Positions 8,835-17,558 of a DNA stretch of 64,000 nucleotides are shown piece by piece. Position 1 is the first letter of the stretch, and each line of letters begins with the position of its first letter. A program made the position numbers and the translations under genes. The stretch comes from Sphingomonas naasensis (GTDB lineage Bacteria; Pseudomonadota; Alphaproteobacteria; Sphingomonadales; Sphingomonadaceae): positions 310,001-374,000 of the forward strand of contig NZ_SRXU01000003.1 in the NCBI RefSeq assembly GCF_004792695.1, read 5' to 3'. Under the pieces are notes generated by a model. That model was not told the origin of the DNA and searched no databases. It saw only the letters and a program-made list of their open reading frames with translations.

Positions 8835-10619
8835 ATGGCCGAAACCGTACCGCCTGCGCCCGTTCCGCAACCGCGGCGCAAGCTCAGCAATCTGCTCGTC
8901 ATCTGGAGCTTCACCCGCCGCTATCCGCTCCAGCTCGCGGTGGCGACGCTGGCGCTGGTCGCCTCGTCGCTGGCGACGCTGTGGATCCCGCGGACCTTCA
9001 AGCAGATCGTCGACAACGGTTTCGCCCAGGGCGCCGACACCAGCAAGATCGGCGTCTATTTCCAGGGGCTGCTGCTCGTCGTCCTCGCGCTCGCGGTGGC
9101 CACCGCGGTGCGCTTCTTCTTCGTCTCGTGGGTCGGCGAGCGCACCGTCGCCGACATGCGCATGGCGGTGCATCGCAACCTGCTGCGCCTCCCGCCCAAA
9201 TGGTTCGAGGAAAACCGCCCGTCAGAGATCGCCTCGCGGCTGACCTCGGATACCGCGATCGTCGAGATGGTGGTCGGCAACACCGTCTCGACTGCGCTGA
9301 GGAACCTGCTCACCGGCGTGGGCGGGATCATCTATCTGTTCACGCTCGCGCCCAAGATCGCCGCCTATCTGATCGTCGGAATCCCGCTGATCGTGCTGCC
9401 GATCGTCTGGCTGGGCGGCCGGGTGCGTTCGCTGTCGCGCTCGAGCCAGGACCGGGTCGCCGATATCGGCGCGATCGCCTCCGAGACGCTCGGCGCGATG
9501 CGCATCGTCCAGGCTTTCGGGCAGGAGAAGCGCGAGGCCCAGCGCTTCGAAGGCGCGGTCTCGCGCAGCTTCGCCGCGGCGCAGCGCCGCTTCGGCCTGC
9601 GCGCGGTGATGACCGCCGCGGTGATCGGGCTGCTCTTCACCGCGATCACGCTGATCATGTGGGACGCGGTGTACGGCGTCGCCGAGGGCCGCATTTCGGG
9701 CGGTGCGATCACGGCGTTCGTGATCACCGCCGGGCTCGTCACCGGATCGTTCGGCGCGCTCACCGAAGTCTATGGCGAGCTGCTGCGCGGCTCGGGCGCC
9801 GCCAGCCGGCTCGCCGAGCTGCTGCGCGAGGAGCCCGACATCGCCGCGCCGGCGAACCCGGTGCCGTTGCCCCAGCCGCCGCAGGGCGCAGTGGGGTTCG
9901 AGAGCGTGACCTTCCGCTACCCGACGCGCCCCGAAGTATCGGCGTTGGCCGACTTCTCGCTCGACGTGCGCCCGGGCGAGACCGTCGCGGTGGTCGGCCC
10001 TTCCGGCGCGGGCAAATCGACGCTCTTCCAGCTGCTGCAGCGCTTCTACGATCCCGACACGGGCTGCGTCCGTGTCGACGGCATCGACATCCGCCAGGCC
10101 GATCCCGCCGAGATCCGCGGCCGCATGGCGATCGTGCCGCAGGAGACGGTGATCTTCGCCGCCAGCGCGCGCGACAATCTGCGTTACGGCGCGTGGGACG
10201 CGAGCGACGCGGCGATCTGGGCCGCAGCCGAGGCGGCCAACGCCGCCGAGTTTCTGCGCGAGCTGCCGCAGGGGCTCGAGACCTTTCTCGGCGAAGGCGG
10301 CGCGCGCCTTTCGGGCGGCCAGCGCCAGCGCATCGCGATCGCGCGCGCGCTGCTCCGCGACGCCCCGATCCTGTTGCTCGACGAGGCGACCTCGGCGCTC
10401 GACGCCGAGAGCGAGCGGCTCGTCCAGGACGCGCTCGAGCGGCTGATGGCGAACCGCACCACTTTGGTGATCGCGCACCGGCTCGCCACCGTGCGCGCGG
10501 CGGACCGGATCATCGTGATGGACGAAGGCCGCATCGTCGAGACCGGCAACCATGCCGAGTTGGTCGGCGCCAACGGTCTCTACGCACGGCTCGCCGCGCT
10601 GCAGTTCAACGAGGCCTGA
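8835..10619 (+). CDS. ABC transporter, fused permease and ATPase (ABCB/MsbA-like exporter)
   Basis: The 594-residue half-transporter should form a homodimeric exporter in the inner membrane. Residues 25-320 hold the transmembrane domain with six hydrophobic spans. The ATPase domain follows: Walker A GPSGAGKST near 388, Q-loop VPQETVIF near 435, signature ARLSGGQRQR near 490, Walker B ILLLDEATSALD near 513 and H-loop IAHRL near 546. All catalytic residues are present. The substrate cannot be told from sequence; lipid, drug or siderophore exporters share this layout. No clear ribosome-binding site precedes the ATG at 8835. It is a single gene flanked by a repeat and a convergent methyltransferase gene. 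Confidence 0.9.
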   Translation: MAETVPPAPVPQPRRKLSNLLVIWSFTRRYPLQLAVATLALVASSLATLWIPRTFKQIVDNGFAQGADTSKIGVYFQGLLLVVLALAVATAVRFFFVSWVGERTVADMRMAVHRNLLRLPPKWFEENRPSEIASRLTSDTAIVEMVVGNTVSTALRNLLTGVGGIIYLFTLAPKIAAYLIVGIPLIVLPIVWLGGRVRSLSRSSQDRVADIGAIASETLGAMRIVQAFGQEKREAQRFEGAVSRSFAAAQRRFGLRAVMTAAVIGLLFTAITLIMWDAVYGVAEGRISGGAITAFVITAGLVTGSFGALTEVYGELLRGSGAASRLAELLREEPDIAAPANPVPLPQPPQGAVGFESVTFRYPTRPEVSALADFSLDVRPGETVAVVGPSGAGKSTLFQLLQRFYDPDTGCVRVDGIDIRQADPAEIRGRMAIVPQETVIFAASARDNLRYGAWDASDAAIWAAAEAANAAEFLRELPQGLETFLGEGGARLSGGQRQRIAIARALLRDAPILLLDEATSALDAESERLVQDALERLMANRTTLVIAHRLATVRAADRIIVMDEGRIVETGNHAELVGANGLYARLAALQFNEA

Positions 10620-10670
10620 GCAGCGCCTCCGCCGGGCATCGGCCGGCGCCTCGCGGCAGGACGATCGCGG

Positions 10671-11588
10671 TCAGGCGGCGTCGGCGGCGGTCCAATGCTC
10701 CGCATTGTCGTCGCCGTAAAAGGCCAGGACCTTGGCGATTTCCGCTTCGCTCGGCAGCAGATCCTCGAGCTTGTGCGCGGGGTGCGGATAGACGAAGCGG
10801 TTCGCCGCCATCGGCAGCACCAACCCCTCGGGCGCGCCGGCCATGAAGAAATTGCCGTGATACTGGTCGGGCCGCGTCAGCGGATCATGCTCGCCGAGAA
10901 CCTTACCGATCGGCGCGAATTTGAGATCGGTGCCGAACACCGCATAGAGCGCCAGATCGACGAAGTTCAGATATTTCGCCGAGCCGCGCAGATGCGTGTC
11001 CTGCGCGATCACCGCGAGCAGGCTCTGCTGGACATAGGAGAGCGCGCCCATGTCCTTCACGACCTGGTTGAACTCGTGGCAGCCATCGTGATGGACGATC
11101 GAGCGGCGATCGGTCTCCGCGAGCATCACTTCGCGGACATAGGTCGGCAAGTCGCCGTGGAACAGGCGGATGCGCTTCGCGGCTTCGGGGTACATCCGCC
11201 GCGCGCGCTCGTAGGCGAAGCGCAGATAGGAGGCGCTGACGTCGACGAGATCGATGTCGAAGTCGAATGGCTCGGCGCAGCCGGCGAGATAGGCGGTCGA
11301 GCCGCCCATGAACACGCCCACTTCGACGACGCGATCGAACTGGCCGTTGAAGTCGCGCAGCGTGCGCACGAGGTCGAAATAATATTCGGTCGAGCACTGA
11401 TCCTCATAGGCGAGGTCGAGGCTCTCGATCTTCGCGACGATGCGGTCGTAGATGCGGTTCTGGCCGAGAAACGCCCGGCTTCCCCAGACCGCACGATAGC
11501 CGCAGCCGATATGACCCTGCAGCCGCGCCTCGAGCGCGGCGATGTCCTGCGCGGTCTCGTACGGCGCGATGAAGGTTCCGAAGCTCAT
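10671..11588 (-). CDS. Orphan class I SAM-dependent methyltransferase-like protein
   Basis: The 305-residue protein has a Rossmann methyltransferase core. Motif I is VVEVGVFMGGSTAYLAG (near residue 87), followed by an acidic strand end in DIDLVDVSASYLRFAYERA and LFHGDLPTYVREV as the next motif. An 85-residue N-terminal extension and an unusual SIVHHDGCHEF segment near residue 168 set it apart from the commonest families; the C-terminal 100 residues are not recognised. The ATG at 11588 begins MSFGTFIAPYETAQD. A family such as Methyltransf_24 is the nearest I can suggest; substrate unknown. Confidence 0.65.
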   Translation of the reverse strand: MSFGTFIAPYETAQDIAALEARLQGHIGCGYRAVWGSRAFLGQNRIYDRIVAKIESLDLAYEDQCSTEYYFDLVRTLRDFNGQFDRVVEVGVFMGGSTAYLAGCAEPFDFDIDLVDVSASYLRFAYERARRMYPEAAKRIRLFHGDLPTYVREVMLAETDRRSIVHHDGCHEFNQVVKDMGALSYVQQSLLAVIAQDTHLRGSAKYLNFVDLALYAVFGTDLKFAPIGKVLGEHDPLTRPDQYHGNFFMAGAPEGLVLPMAANRFVYPHPAHKLEDLLPSEAEIAKVLAFYGDDNAEHWTAADAA

Positions 11589-11767
11589 ATTGCTGCTGTT
11601 CCGGTCGCCGCGGGGGATCTCTGGCGTTCACTCCTTTATAGAGGCTTCGCGCCCTCGCCGCGTCCGGCGCGCGCACGGGCTGGCGCTCCGCTAAATTTCA
11701 GAATATCGGGTATGGTCAAAGCGGCAGCGCCGGGGTGCTGCGGCAAGCCGACGCTATGGAGAGAGAA

Positions 11768-12931
11768 ATGGCCGACCGCGAGTTCGATATCATCGTCTAT
11801 GGCGCGACCGGCTTCACCGGCCGGCTGGTCGCCGAATATCTCGCGGCGCACTATCCGGACGTCGCATGGGCGATGGCCGGCCGCTCGCTGACCAAGCTGC
11901 AGGAAGTCCGCGACGCGATCGGCGCGCCCGCCGATACGCCCCTGCTCACCGCCAATGCCGACGATCCCGCCGCGCTCGCCGCGCTGGTGGCCCGGGCGCG
12001 CGTGATGATCACCACGGTCGGCCCCTACACGCTCCACGGCGAGCCCCTGCTCGCGGCCTGTGTCGAGACCGGCACCGCTTATGTCGACCTGTGCGGCGAG
12101 CCCAATTTCATGCGCGACATGATCGGCAAATATCAGGACGCGGCCAAGGCGAGCGGCGCGCGGATCGTCTTCTCGTGCGGGTTCGATTCGATCCCGTTCG
12201 ATCTCGGCGTCTGGACCGTGCAGCAGGCGGCGATCGCGAAGTTCGGCAAGCCCGCGCCGCGGGTGAAGGGCCGCGTCCGCGCGATGAAGGGCACCTTCTC
12301 GGGCGGCACCTTCGCCAGCGGCAAGGCGACCGCCGCTGCGGCGATGAAGGATCCGGCGGTGTTCAAGGCGCTGATCGATCCGTTCGCGCTGACCCCGGGT
12401 TTCGCGGGGCCGAGCCAGCCCAAGGGCGTGCTGCCCGAATATGACGAGGCGGTGGGCGGCTGGGTCGCGCCGTTCATGATGGCGGTGATCAACACCAAGA
12501 ACGTCCACCGCACCAACTTCCTCGCCGGCCATCCCTATGGCGCGGACTTCCAATATGACGAGATGATGGTCGCGCCGGGGCTCGGCGAGATGGGCAAGGC
12601 CGCCGCCGAGGCGATCGCGAAGATGAACCCGATGAATTCGGACAAGGGCCCCGCCCCCGGCGAAGGCCCGAGCAAGGAGGAGCGCGACACCGGCTTCTAC
12701 GACATCGCCTTCATTGCCGAGATGCCCTCGGGCGAGCGGCTGACCGCATCGGTGAAGGGCGATCGCGACCCCGGCTATGGCTCGACCTGCAAGATGATCG
12801 CCGAGAGCGCGCTCTGCCTGATCCGCGACGTTCAGGGCGAAGGCGGCATCTGGACTCCCGGCGCGCTGATGGCCGAGCCGCTCAAGAAGCGGCTCGAGGC
12901 GCATGCCGGGCTGACCTTCGCGATCGAATAG
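11768..12931 (+). CDS. Saccharopine dehydrogenase family / trans-acting enoyl-reductase-like protein
   Basis: The 387-residue oxidoreductase begins with a Rossmann NAD(P) motif, IIVYGATGFTGRLVAEYLA, followed by AMAGRSLTKLQ and TTVGPYTLHGEPLLAACVET, the order seen in saccharopine-dehydrogenase-like proteins and mycobacterial trans-acting enoyl reductases. FSCGFDSIPFDLG and GTFSGGTFAS are also family-typical. The ATG at 11768 follows GGAGAGAA; in-frame starts further upstream are less well placed. The actual reaction is unknown in bacteria of this group. The gene ends just before a bidirectional terminator shared with the convergent 107-residue gene. Confidence 0.85.
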   Translation: MADREFDIIVYGATGFTGRLVAEYLAAHYPDVAWAMAGRSLTKLQEVRDAIGAPADTPLLTANADDPAALAALVARARVMITTVGPYTLHGEPLLAACVETGTAYVDLCGEPNFMRDMIGKYQDAAKASGARIVFSCGFDSIPFDLGVWTVQQAAIAKFGKPAPRVKGRVRAMKGTFSGGTFASGKATAAAAMKDPAVFKALIDPFALTPGFAGPSQPKGVLPEYDEAVGGWVAPFMMAVINTKNVHRTNFLAGHPYGADFQYDEMMVAPGLGEMGKAAAEAIAKMNPMNSDKGPAPGEGPSKEERDTGFYDIAFIAEMPSGERLTASVKGDRDPGYGSTCKMIAESALCLIRDVQGEGGIWTPGALMAEPLKKRLEAHAGLTFAIE

Positions 12932-12938
12932 CGCGTCT

Positions 12939-12964
12939 CGTCATCCCCGCTTGCGGGGATGACG
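12939..12964. terminator. Bidirectional stem-loop between convergent genes
   Basis: CGTCATCCCCGC and GCGGGGATGACG form a perfect 12-bp stem with a 2-nt TT loop. It lies 7 bp after the oxidoreductase stop and 8 bp beyond the stop of the convergent small gene, as expected for a shared terminator. The sequence also resembles the ends of the GTCATCCCCGC-type palindromic elements elsewhere in the window. Confidence 0.75.
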
Positions 12965-12972
12965 ACGTGGGA

Positions 12973-13296
12973 TCAGCCCTTGTAGAAGAACAGCGGGATC
13001 GCCGCGCCGATCAGCACGAGCAGCAGGATGATCGGGATCAGCCGGCGCCGGCGCGCGTCGCTCTCGGCCTGCCAGGCGGCGGTGTCCAGCCAGTAGCGCC
13101 CCGCACCGGCCTCGCGAACCACGCCCCTGCCCTGCATCTTCTCGAACTGGCGCTGCTCGATATGGTTTTGCGGCGCATAGGCGACCGCGTCCTCCGCGCT
13201 GGTCGCGTGATGCACGAAGAAATGCGAGGCGATCCTGCGCCGGGCGCGCATGACGAGACCCGCGACGATGGATGGAACCGGTGACGCTGCGATCAT
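12973..13296 (-). CDS. Hypothetical protein with a C-terminal membrane anchor
   Basis: The 107-residue protein has a soluble, basic N-terminal region (RARRRIASHFFVHHATS), a middle segment resembling a small winged-helix or regulator-type fold (EKMQGRGVVREAGAGRYWLD), and a C-terminal membrane helix (RLIPIILLLVLIGAAIPLFF). It would be tail-anchored with its bulk in the cytoplasm. I recognise no family. The ATG at 13296 has only a weak ribosome-binding site. Confidence 0.65.
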   Translation of the reverse strand: MIAASPVPSIVAGLVMRARRRIASHFFVHHATSAEDAVAYAPQNHIEQRQFEKMQGRGVVREAGAGRYWLDTAAWQAESDARRRRLIPIILLLVLIGAAIPLFFYKG

Positions 13297-13354
13297 GGCG
13301 TGCTCCCCCTAGCCTGCCCACAGGCTGGCACGGAATCGGCGCACGCTCAACGGC

Positions 13355-15652
13355 TTATCGCTTGCGCCCTTGATGCCGGATGTTGGCCGGGCGGCCGCGG
13401 CGCTTGATCTCGCGCTTCGGCCCGCGCGGGCCTCCCGGGCCGCGGCGTTCGTCGCGGGCGCCGCCGCTCGACCCCGAGCCCTTGCCGTCGGGCAGCTCGT
13501 AGCGCAGCGCGCCCGACACCGGATTGGCCTCGACGAGGCGCAACGGCAGGCGCTGGCCGAGCGCGAAGCTCGTCCCCGTATCGTCGCCGATCAGCTGCTG
13601 GCTCGCCTCGTCGTAGCGGAAATATTCGGTGCCGAGATCGCGCACCGGCACCAGCCCGTCGCCGCCGATGCCTTCGATCGTCGCGAAGAAGCCGAAATTC
13701 TGCACGCCGGTGATCCGCGCCTCCATCACTTCGCCGACATGATTGGCGAGATAGGCGGCGACATAGCGGTCGATCGTCTCGCGCTCGGCCTCCATCGCAC
13801 GGCGCTCCAGCTGGCTGATGCTCTCGCCGATCCGGTCCATCGACCCCGCCTCCTCGGGGGTGAGCCCGCCCGGCCCGAGCCGGTACGCGTCGACCAGCGA
13901 ACGGTGCACGATCAGATCGGCATAGCGGCGGATCGGCGAGGTGAAATGCGCGTAGCTGCCGAGCGACAGACCGAAATGCCCGGCATTTTCGGGGCCGTAA
14001 TAGGCCTGGGTCTGGCTGCGCAGCACCTGCTGCATCACTTCGTCGCGGAAGTCCGCCTCGCCGACCCGCTCGAGGATATGGTTGAACGTCGCCGGCCGGA
14101 TCACCTGACCCAGCGCGAATTCGAGATCGAAGGTCTTGAGATATTCCTTGAGCGCGACGAGCTTCTCGCGCGCCGGCGGCTCGTGGACGCGGTACATCAC
14201 CGGCGCCTTCTTCGCCTCGAGCGCCTTGGCCGCGGCGACATTGGCCGCGATCATGTAATCCTCGATCAGCTTGTGCGCGTCGAGCCGCTCGCGCGGCGCG
14301 ACCGAGAGGATCCGACCCATCTCGTCGAGCATGATCCGCCGCTCGGGCAAGTCGAGGTCGAGCGGCTCGCGCTTGGCGCGCGCCTTGTTGAGCGCGCGCC
14401 AGCAGTCCCAGAGGTGGCGAAGCGCCGGCTCGATCGCATCGCGCTTCTCGCCGCCCGGGGCGAAGCGATCGTCGAGCAATGCGCGCGCGCTTTCCGGCCC
14501 GTCGATGATCGTCTGCGCGTCGTCATAGGCGATGTTCGCCGCGAGGCTGACCACCGCGCGGCTGAACCGCCAGCTCTTGAGCTCGCCATGCTTGCCGACC
14601 TGCAGGTGGCAGGCCAGCGCCGCACGGTCCTCGCCTTCCTTGAGCGAGCAGACCTCGGCCGAGAGGATCTCGGGCAGCATCGGCACGACGCGATCGGGGA
14701 AATAGACCGAGTTGCCGCGCTTGCGCGCCTCGCGATCGAGCTGCGAGCCGGGGCGAACGTAGAAGCTGACATCGGCGATCGCGACCACGGCCTTCCAGCC
14801 GCCTTCGTTGCCGGCATCGTCGTCGGGCGCGGCCCAGACCGCGTCGTCATGGTCGCGCGCATCGGCGGGATCGATCGCGACGATCGGAAGGTGGCGCAAA
14901 TCCTCGCGCTCGCCGAGCGGCTGCTTCGCGATGCGCTCGGCCTCGGCGAGCAGCTCGTCGGAAAAGACATTGGGGATGCCGTGACGATGGATCGCGATCA
15001 GCGAGAAGCTGCGCGGGGCGAACGGATCGCCGAGCCGCTGGACGACATGCGCGAAGATCCGCGGCGGCTTGCCCGCCTTGTTGGCGAGGACGAGATCGCC
15101 CGGCTCGGCGCCGTTGCGCTCGGAGATCGGATAGCTGCGTCGTTCCTTCTTCTCGACGCCGTGGAGATAGAGCCGCCCGCCCTCTTCGTGGACGACGCCG
15201 AGCATCTGCTCCTCGCCGCCGGCGAGCTTCTTCATCGGGTGCGCGATCCAACCGTTGCCGGCCTCTTCGGTGCGCGCGAGGATGCGATCGCCGATGCCGA
15301 GCGCCGAGCGCTTGCCGCGTTGCTCGCGCACGCGCAGCCGCGGTACCGGGATGCCCTCGGCCTCCCAGCGCTCGGGCACCGCCCAAATCGTGTCGCCATC
15401 GGCGTCGGTGATCCGCAGCACGGTCACCTTGGGCACCCCGCCCATCTTGTGGAAGGCGCGGCCGGGGGCGCTGTCGATCAGCCCCTCGTCGGCCATGTCC
15501 CTGAGAAGCGCCTTGAGCGCAATCTTGTCCTGCGCCGAAAGCCCGAAAGCCTTGGCGATCTCGCGCTTGCCGGCGGGGGTAGTGGATGTGGAAATGAAAT
15601 CGAGGATCTGCTCACGCGTGGGCAGACCTGCTCTTCGTTTTGGTTTTGTCAT
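13355..15652 (-). CDS. rnr: Ribonuclease R
   Basis: The 765-residue RNase II/R exonuclease degrades structured RNA 3' to 5'. An N-terminal winged-helix region (TREQILDFISTSTTPAGKRE) is followed by a cold-shock-like domain, the RNB catalytic domain with AIDPADARDHDDAVWA (metal-binding Asp residues) and SYAHFTSPIRRYADL, and an S1 domain near residue 640 (VMEARITGVQNFGFFATIEG). The basic C-terminal tail (PKREIKRRGRPANIRHQGRKR region) is typical of RNase R rather than RNase II. It is divergent from glpD, with about 53 bp between the starts. Confidence 0.95.
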   Translation of the reverse strand: MTKPKRRAGLPTREQILDFISTSTTPAGKREIAKAFGLSAQDKIALKALLRDMADEGLIDSAPGRAFHKMGGVPKVTVLRITDADGDTIWAVPERWEAEGIPVPRLRVREQRGKRSALGIGDRILARTEEAGNGWIAHPMKKLAGGEEQMLGVVHEEGGRLYLHGVEKKERRSYPISERNGAEPGDLVLANKAGKPPRIFAHVVQRLGDPFAPRSFSLIAIHRHGIPNVFSDELLAEAERIAKQPLGEREDLRHLPIVAIDPADARDHDDAVWAAPDDDAGNEGGWKAVVAIADVSFYVRPGSQLDREARKRGNSVYFPDRVVPMLPEILSAEVCSLKEGEDRAALACHLQVGKHGELKSWRFSRAVVSLAANIAYDDAQTIIDGPESARALLDDRFAPGGEKRDAIEPALRHLWDCWRALNKARAKREPLDLDLPERRIMLDEMGRILSVAPRERLDAHKLIEDYMIAANVAAAKALEAKKAPVMYRVHEPPAREKLVALKEYLKTFDLEFALGQVIRPATFNHILERVGEADFRDEVMQQVLRSQTQAYYGPENAGHFGLSLGSYAHFTSPIRRYADLIVHRSLVDAYRLGPGGLTPEEAGSMDRIGESISQLERRAMEAERETIDRYVAAYLANHVGEVMEARITGVQNFGFFATIEGIGGDGLVPVRDLGTEYFRYDEASQQLIGDDTGTSFALGQRLPLRLVEANPVSGALRYELPDGKGSGSSGGARDERRGPGGPRGPKREIKRRGRPANIRHQGRKR

Positions 15653-15705
15653 TGAATCCGAAGATAGGGACTCGCGGCGGCTTGTCCAACTGCGTAACTG
15701 GCATC

Positions 15706-17163
15706 GTGCCTTACGACCTTCTGATCATCGGCGGCGGCATCAACGGTTGCGCCATCGCCCGCGAGGCGTCGCTCGCCGGCCTCAAGGTCCTGCTCGTCGA
15801 GAAGGACGATCTCGCCAGCCATACCTCCTCTGCCTCGACCAAGCTGATCCATGGCGGGCTGCGCTATCTCGAGACTTACGAGTTCCGCCTCGTCCATGAG
15901 GGGCTGCACGAACGCGAGCGGCTGCTGACCGCCGCGCCGCATCTGATCCGCCCGATGACCTTCGTGCTGCCGCACGCGCATGCGCTGCGCCCGTGGTGGG
16001 TGGTCCGCGCCGGGCTGTGGCTCTACGATCGGCTCGCCGGCAAATCCGCGCTGCCACGCTCGCGCAGCCTGCACGCCAGCGACACCGCGTTCACCGATCC
16101 GCTCGCGGGAGATCATCGCGGCTTCGTCTATTCGGACGCGTGGGTCGACGATTCGCGGCTGACCCTCGCCAACGCGCTCGACGCCGCCGCGCACGATGCC
16201 GAGATCGCCACGCGCACCGAATTTCGCGCCGCGAGGCGAACCGGCGACATGTGGCAAGTCGACCTGTCCGACGGACGCACCGTCGAGGCGCGCGCGCTGG
16301 TCAACGCGGCCGGTCCATGGGTGCGAACGATTATCGATAACACGCCTGTTGCGACTCATTCGCAGGTCCGTCTGGTCAAAGGCAGCCATATCGTCGTGCC
16401 CAGGCTGTTCGAGGGCGAGCACGCCTATATCCTGCAGCAACCCGACCGCCGCATCGTCTTCGCCATCCCCTATGAGGGCGGTTTCACCGAGATCGGCACC
16501 ACCGACGTTCCGGTCGAGCGCCCCGAAGATGCGAATTGTTCGCAAGAGGAAGTCCAATATCTCTGCGACGCGGTGAACCGCTATTTCACCCGCCAGATCG
16601 CGCCCGGCGACGTCGTGTGGAACTGGTCCGGCGTGCGCCCGCTCCATGACGACGGCGCGGCCAAGGCGCAGGCGGTGACCCGCGACTATGTCCTCGAGCT
16701 CGACACCGAAGGACCGCCTTTGCTCTCGGTCTTCGGCGGCAAGATCACCACCGCGCGCGCGCTCGCCGAAGAGGCGATGGAGAAGATGAGTTCGCTGCTC
16801 GGCATCGAACCGCGCTGCCGGACAAGGGCGCGCGCCTTTCCTGGCGGGATGATCGCCGATTTCGAGCTGCATTGCGCGCATGTGCTGGCCCGCTGGCCCT
16901 TTCTCGGCGCCGACCGCGCGCGGCGGATGGCGCATGGCTATGGCACGTTGCTCGGCGAGATGCTCCGCGACGTGCGTGACGAGGCGGGCATGGGCGCGGC
17001 GTTCGGCGCGGGGCTGACCGAAGTCGAGGCGCGCTGGATGCACGATCGCGAATGGGCGCGCACCCCCGAGGACGCGCTGTTCCGCCGCTCCAAATTGGGG
17101 CTGCATCTGGACGCGGCCGAGCGCGACGCCTTTGCCCGGTGGTGGACCGCAACATTCGCTTAA
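15706..17163 (+). CDS. glpD: Glycerol-3-phosphate dehydrogenase (FAD, aerobic)
   Basis: The 485-residue enzyme oxidises sn-glycerol-3-phosphate to dihydroxyacetone phosphate at the inner membrane and passes electrons to quinone. The N-terminal FAD motif DLLIIGGGINGCAIARE, the ASSAS-type segment HTSSASTKLIHGGLRYLE, and the C-terminal half with NWSGVRPLHDDG are family-typical. I start it at GTG 15706 (MPYDLLIIGGG); an in-frame start at 15640 would overlap the divergent rnr start and adds non-family residues. No glpF or glpK is adjacent. Confidence 0.92.
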   Translation: MPYDLLIIGGGINGCAIAREASLAGLKVLLVEKDDLASHTSSASTKLIHGGLRYLETYEFRLVHEGLHERERLLTAAPHLIRPMTFVLPHAHALRPWWVVRAGLWLYDRLAGKSALPRSRSLHASDTAFTDPLAGDHRGFVYSDAWVDDSRLTLANALDAAAHDAEIATRTEFRAARRTGDMWQVDLSDGRTVEARALVNAAGPWVRTIIDNTPVATHSQVRLVKGSHIVVPRLFEGEHAYILQQPDRRIVFAIPYEGGFTEIGTTDVPVERPEDANCSQEEVQYLCDAVNRYFTRQIAPGDVVWNWSGVRPLHDDGAAKAQAVTRDYVLELDTEGPPLLSVFGGKITTARALAEEAMEKMSSLLGIEPRCRTRARAFPGGMIADFELHCAHVLARWPFLGADRARRMAHGYGTLLGEMLRDVRDEAGMGAAFGAGLTEVEARWMHDREWARTPEDALFRRSKLGLHLDAAERDAFARWWTATFA

Positions 17164-17213
17164 CCATTTGTTGATAACTCCGCCCCTAGCAGTTCTGCGG
17201 GGGCAGGAGGGTT

Positions 17214-17546
17214 ATGGCGACGCGGCTATCGCAATTCCGGACAGTGGGGCCTGCGCTCGTCGAGCAGCGCAGCGAGCCGCGGCATCGCATCACCGTCACC
17301 CGCGCCACCGTCCGCAAGCAGGGCAATGGCTCGGTCGAGGCGATCCTGCGCGATCTCTCGGTCTATGGCTGCCGCCTCGCCTGTACCGCCGAGCATCCCG
17401 AAGGCGAGCGCGTCTGGCTGCGCCTCAAGGACAGCCTGCCGATCCCGGCCACCGTGGTGTGGAACAATGGCGATCACATCGGCTGCCGCTTCGATGCGCC
17501 GATCGAGCGCAGCCTGATGCGCTCGCTGACTCTCGTGATCTGCTGA
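17214..17546 (+). CDS. PilZ domain protein
   Basis: The 110-residue protein is a stand-alone PilZ domain. The two c-di-GMP-binding motifs are visible: an R-x3-R type segment QRSEPRHRITV near residue 18 and DLSVYGCRLAC near residue 47 (family D-x-S-x-x-G). WNNGDHIGCRFDAPI follows, as in other PilZ proteins. The start at 17214 has a strong GCAGGAGGG site. It probably senses c-di-GMP; the partner is unknown, and the tad pilus locus is 32 kb away. Confidence 0.88.
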   Translation: MATRLSQFRTVGPALVEQRSEPRHRITVTRATVRKQGNGSVEAILRDLSVYGCRLACTAEHPEGERVWLRLKDSLPIPATVVWNNGDHIGCRFDAPIERSLMRSLTLVIC

Positions 17547-17558
17547 GCCCTCCGAGCC

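Noticed and set aside
8835..10619. Polysaccharide or toxin exporter of a TPS/type I system
   Set aside because: The ABC protein is far from tpsA, and two-partner exoproteins use TpsB and Sec, not an ABC exporter. No membrane-fusion protein gene is adjacent.
13370..15655. A 761-codon open frame on the plus strand opposite rnr
   Set aside because: Same cause: antisense to a gene with clear RNase R domains. Its translation has no recognisable domain and no ribosome-binding site.
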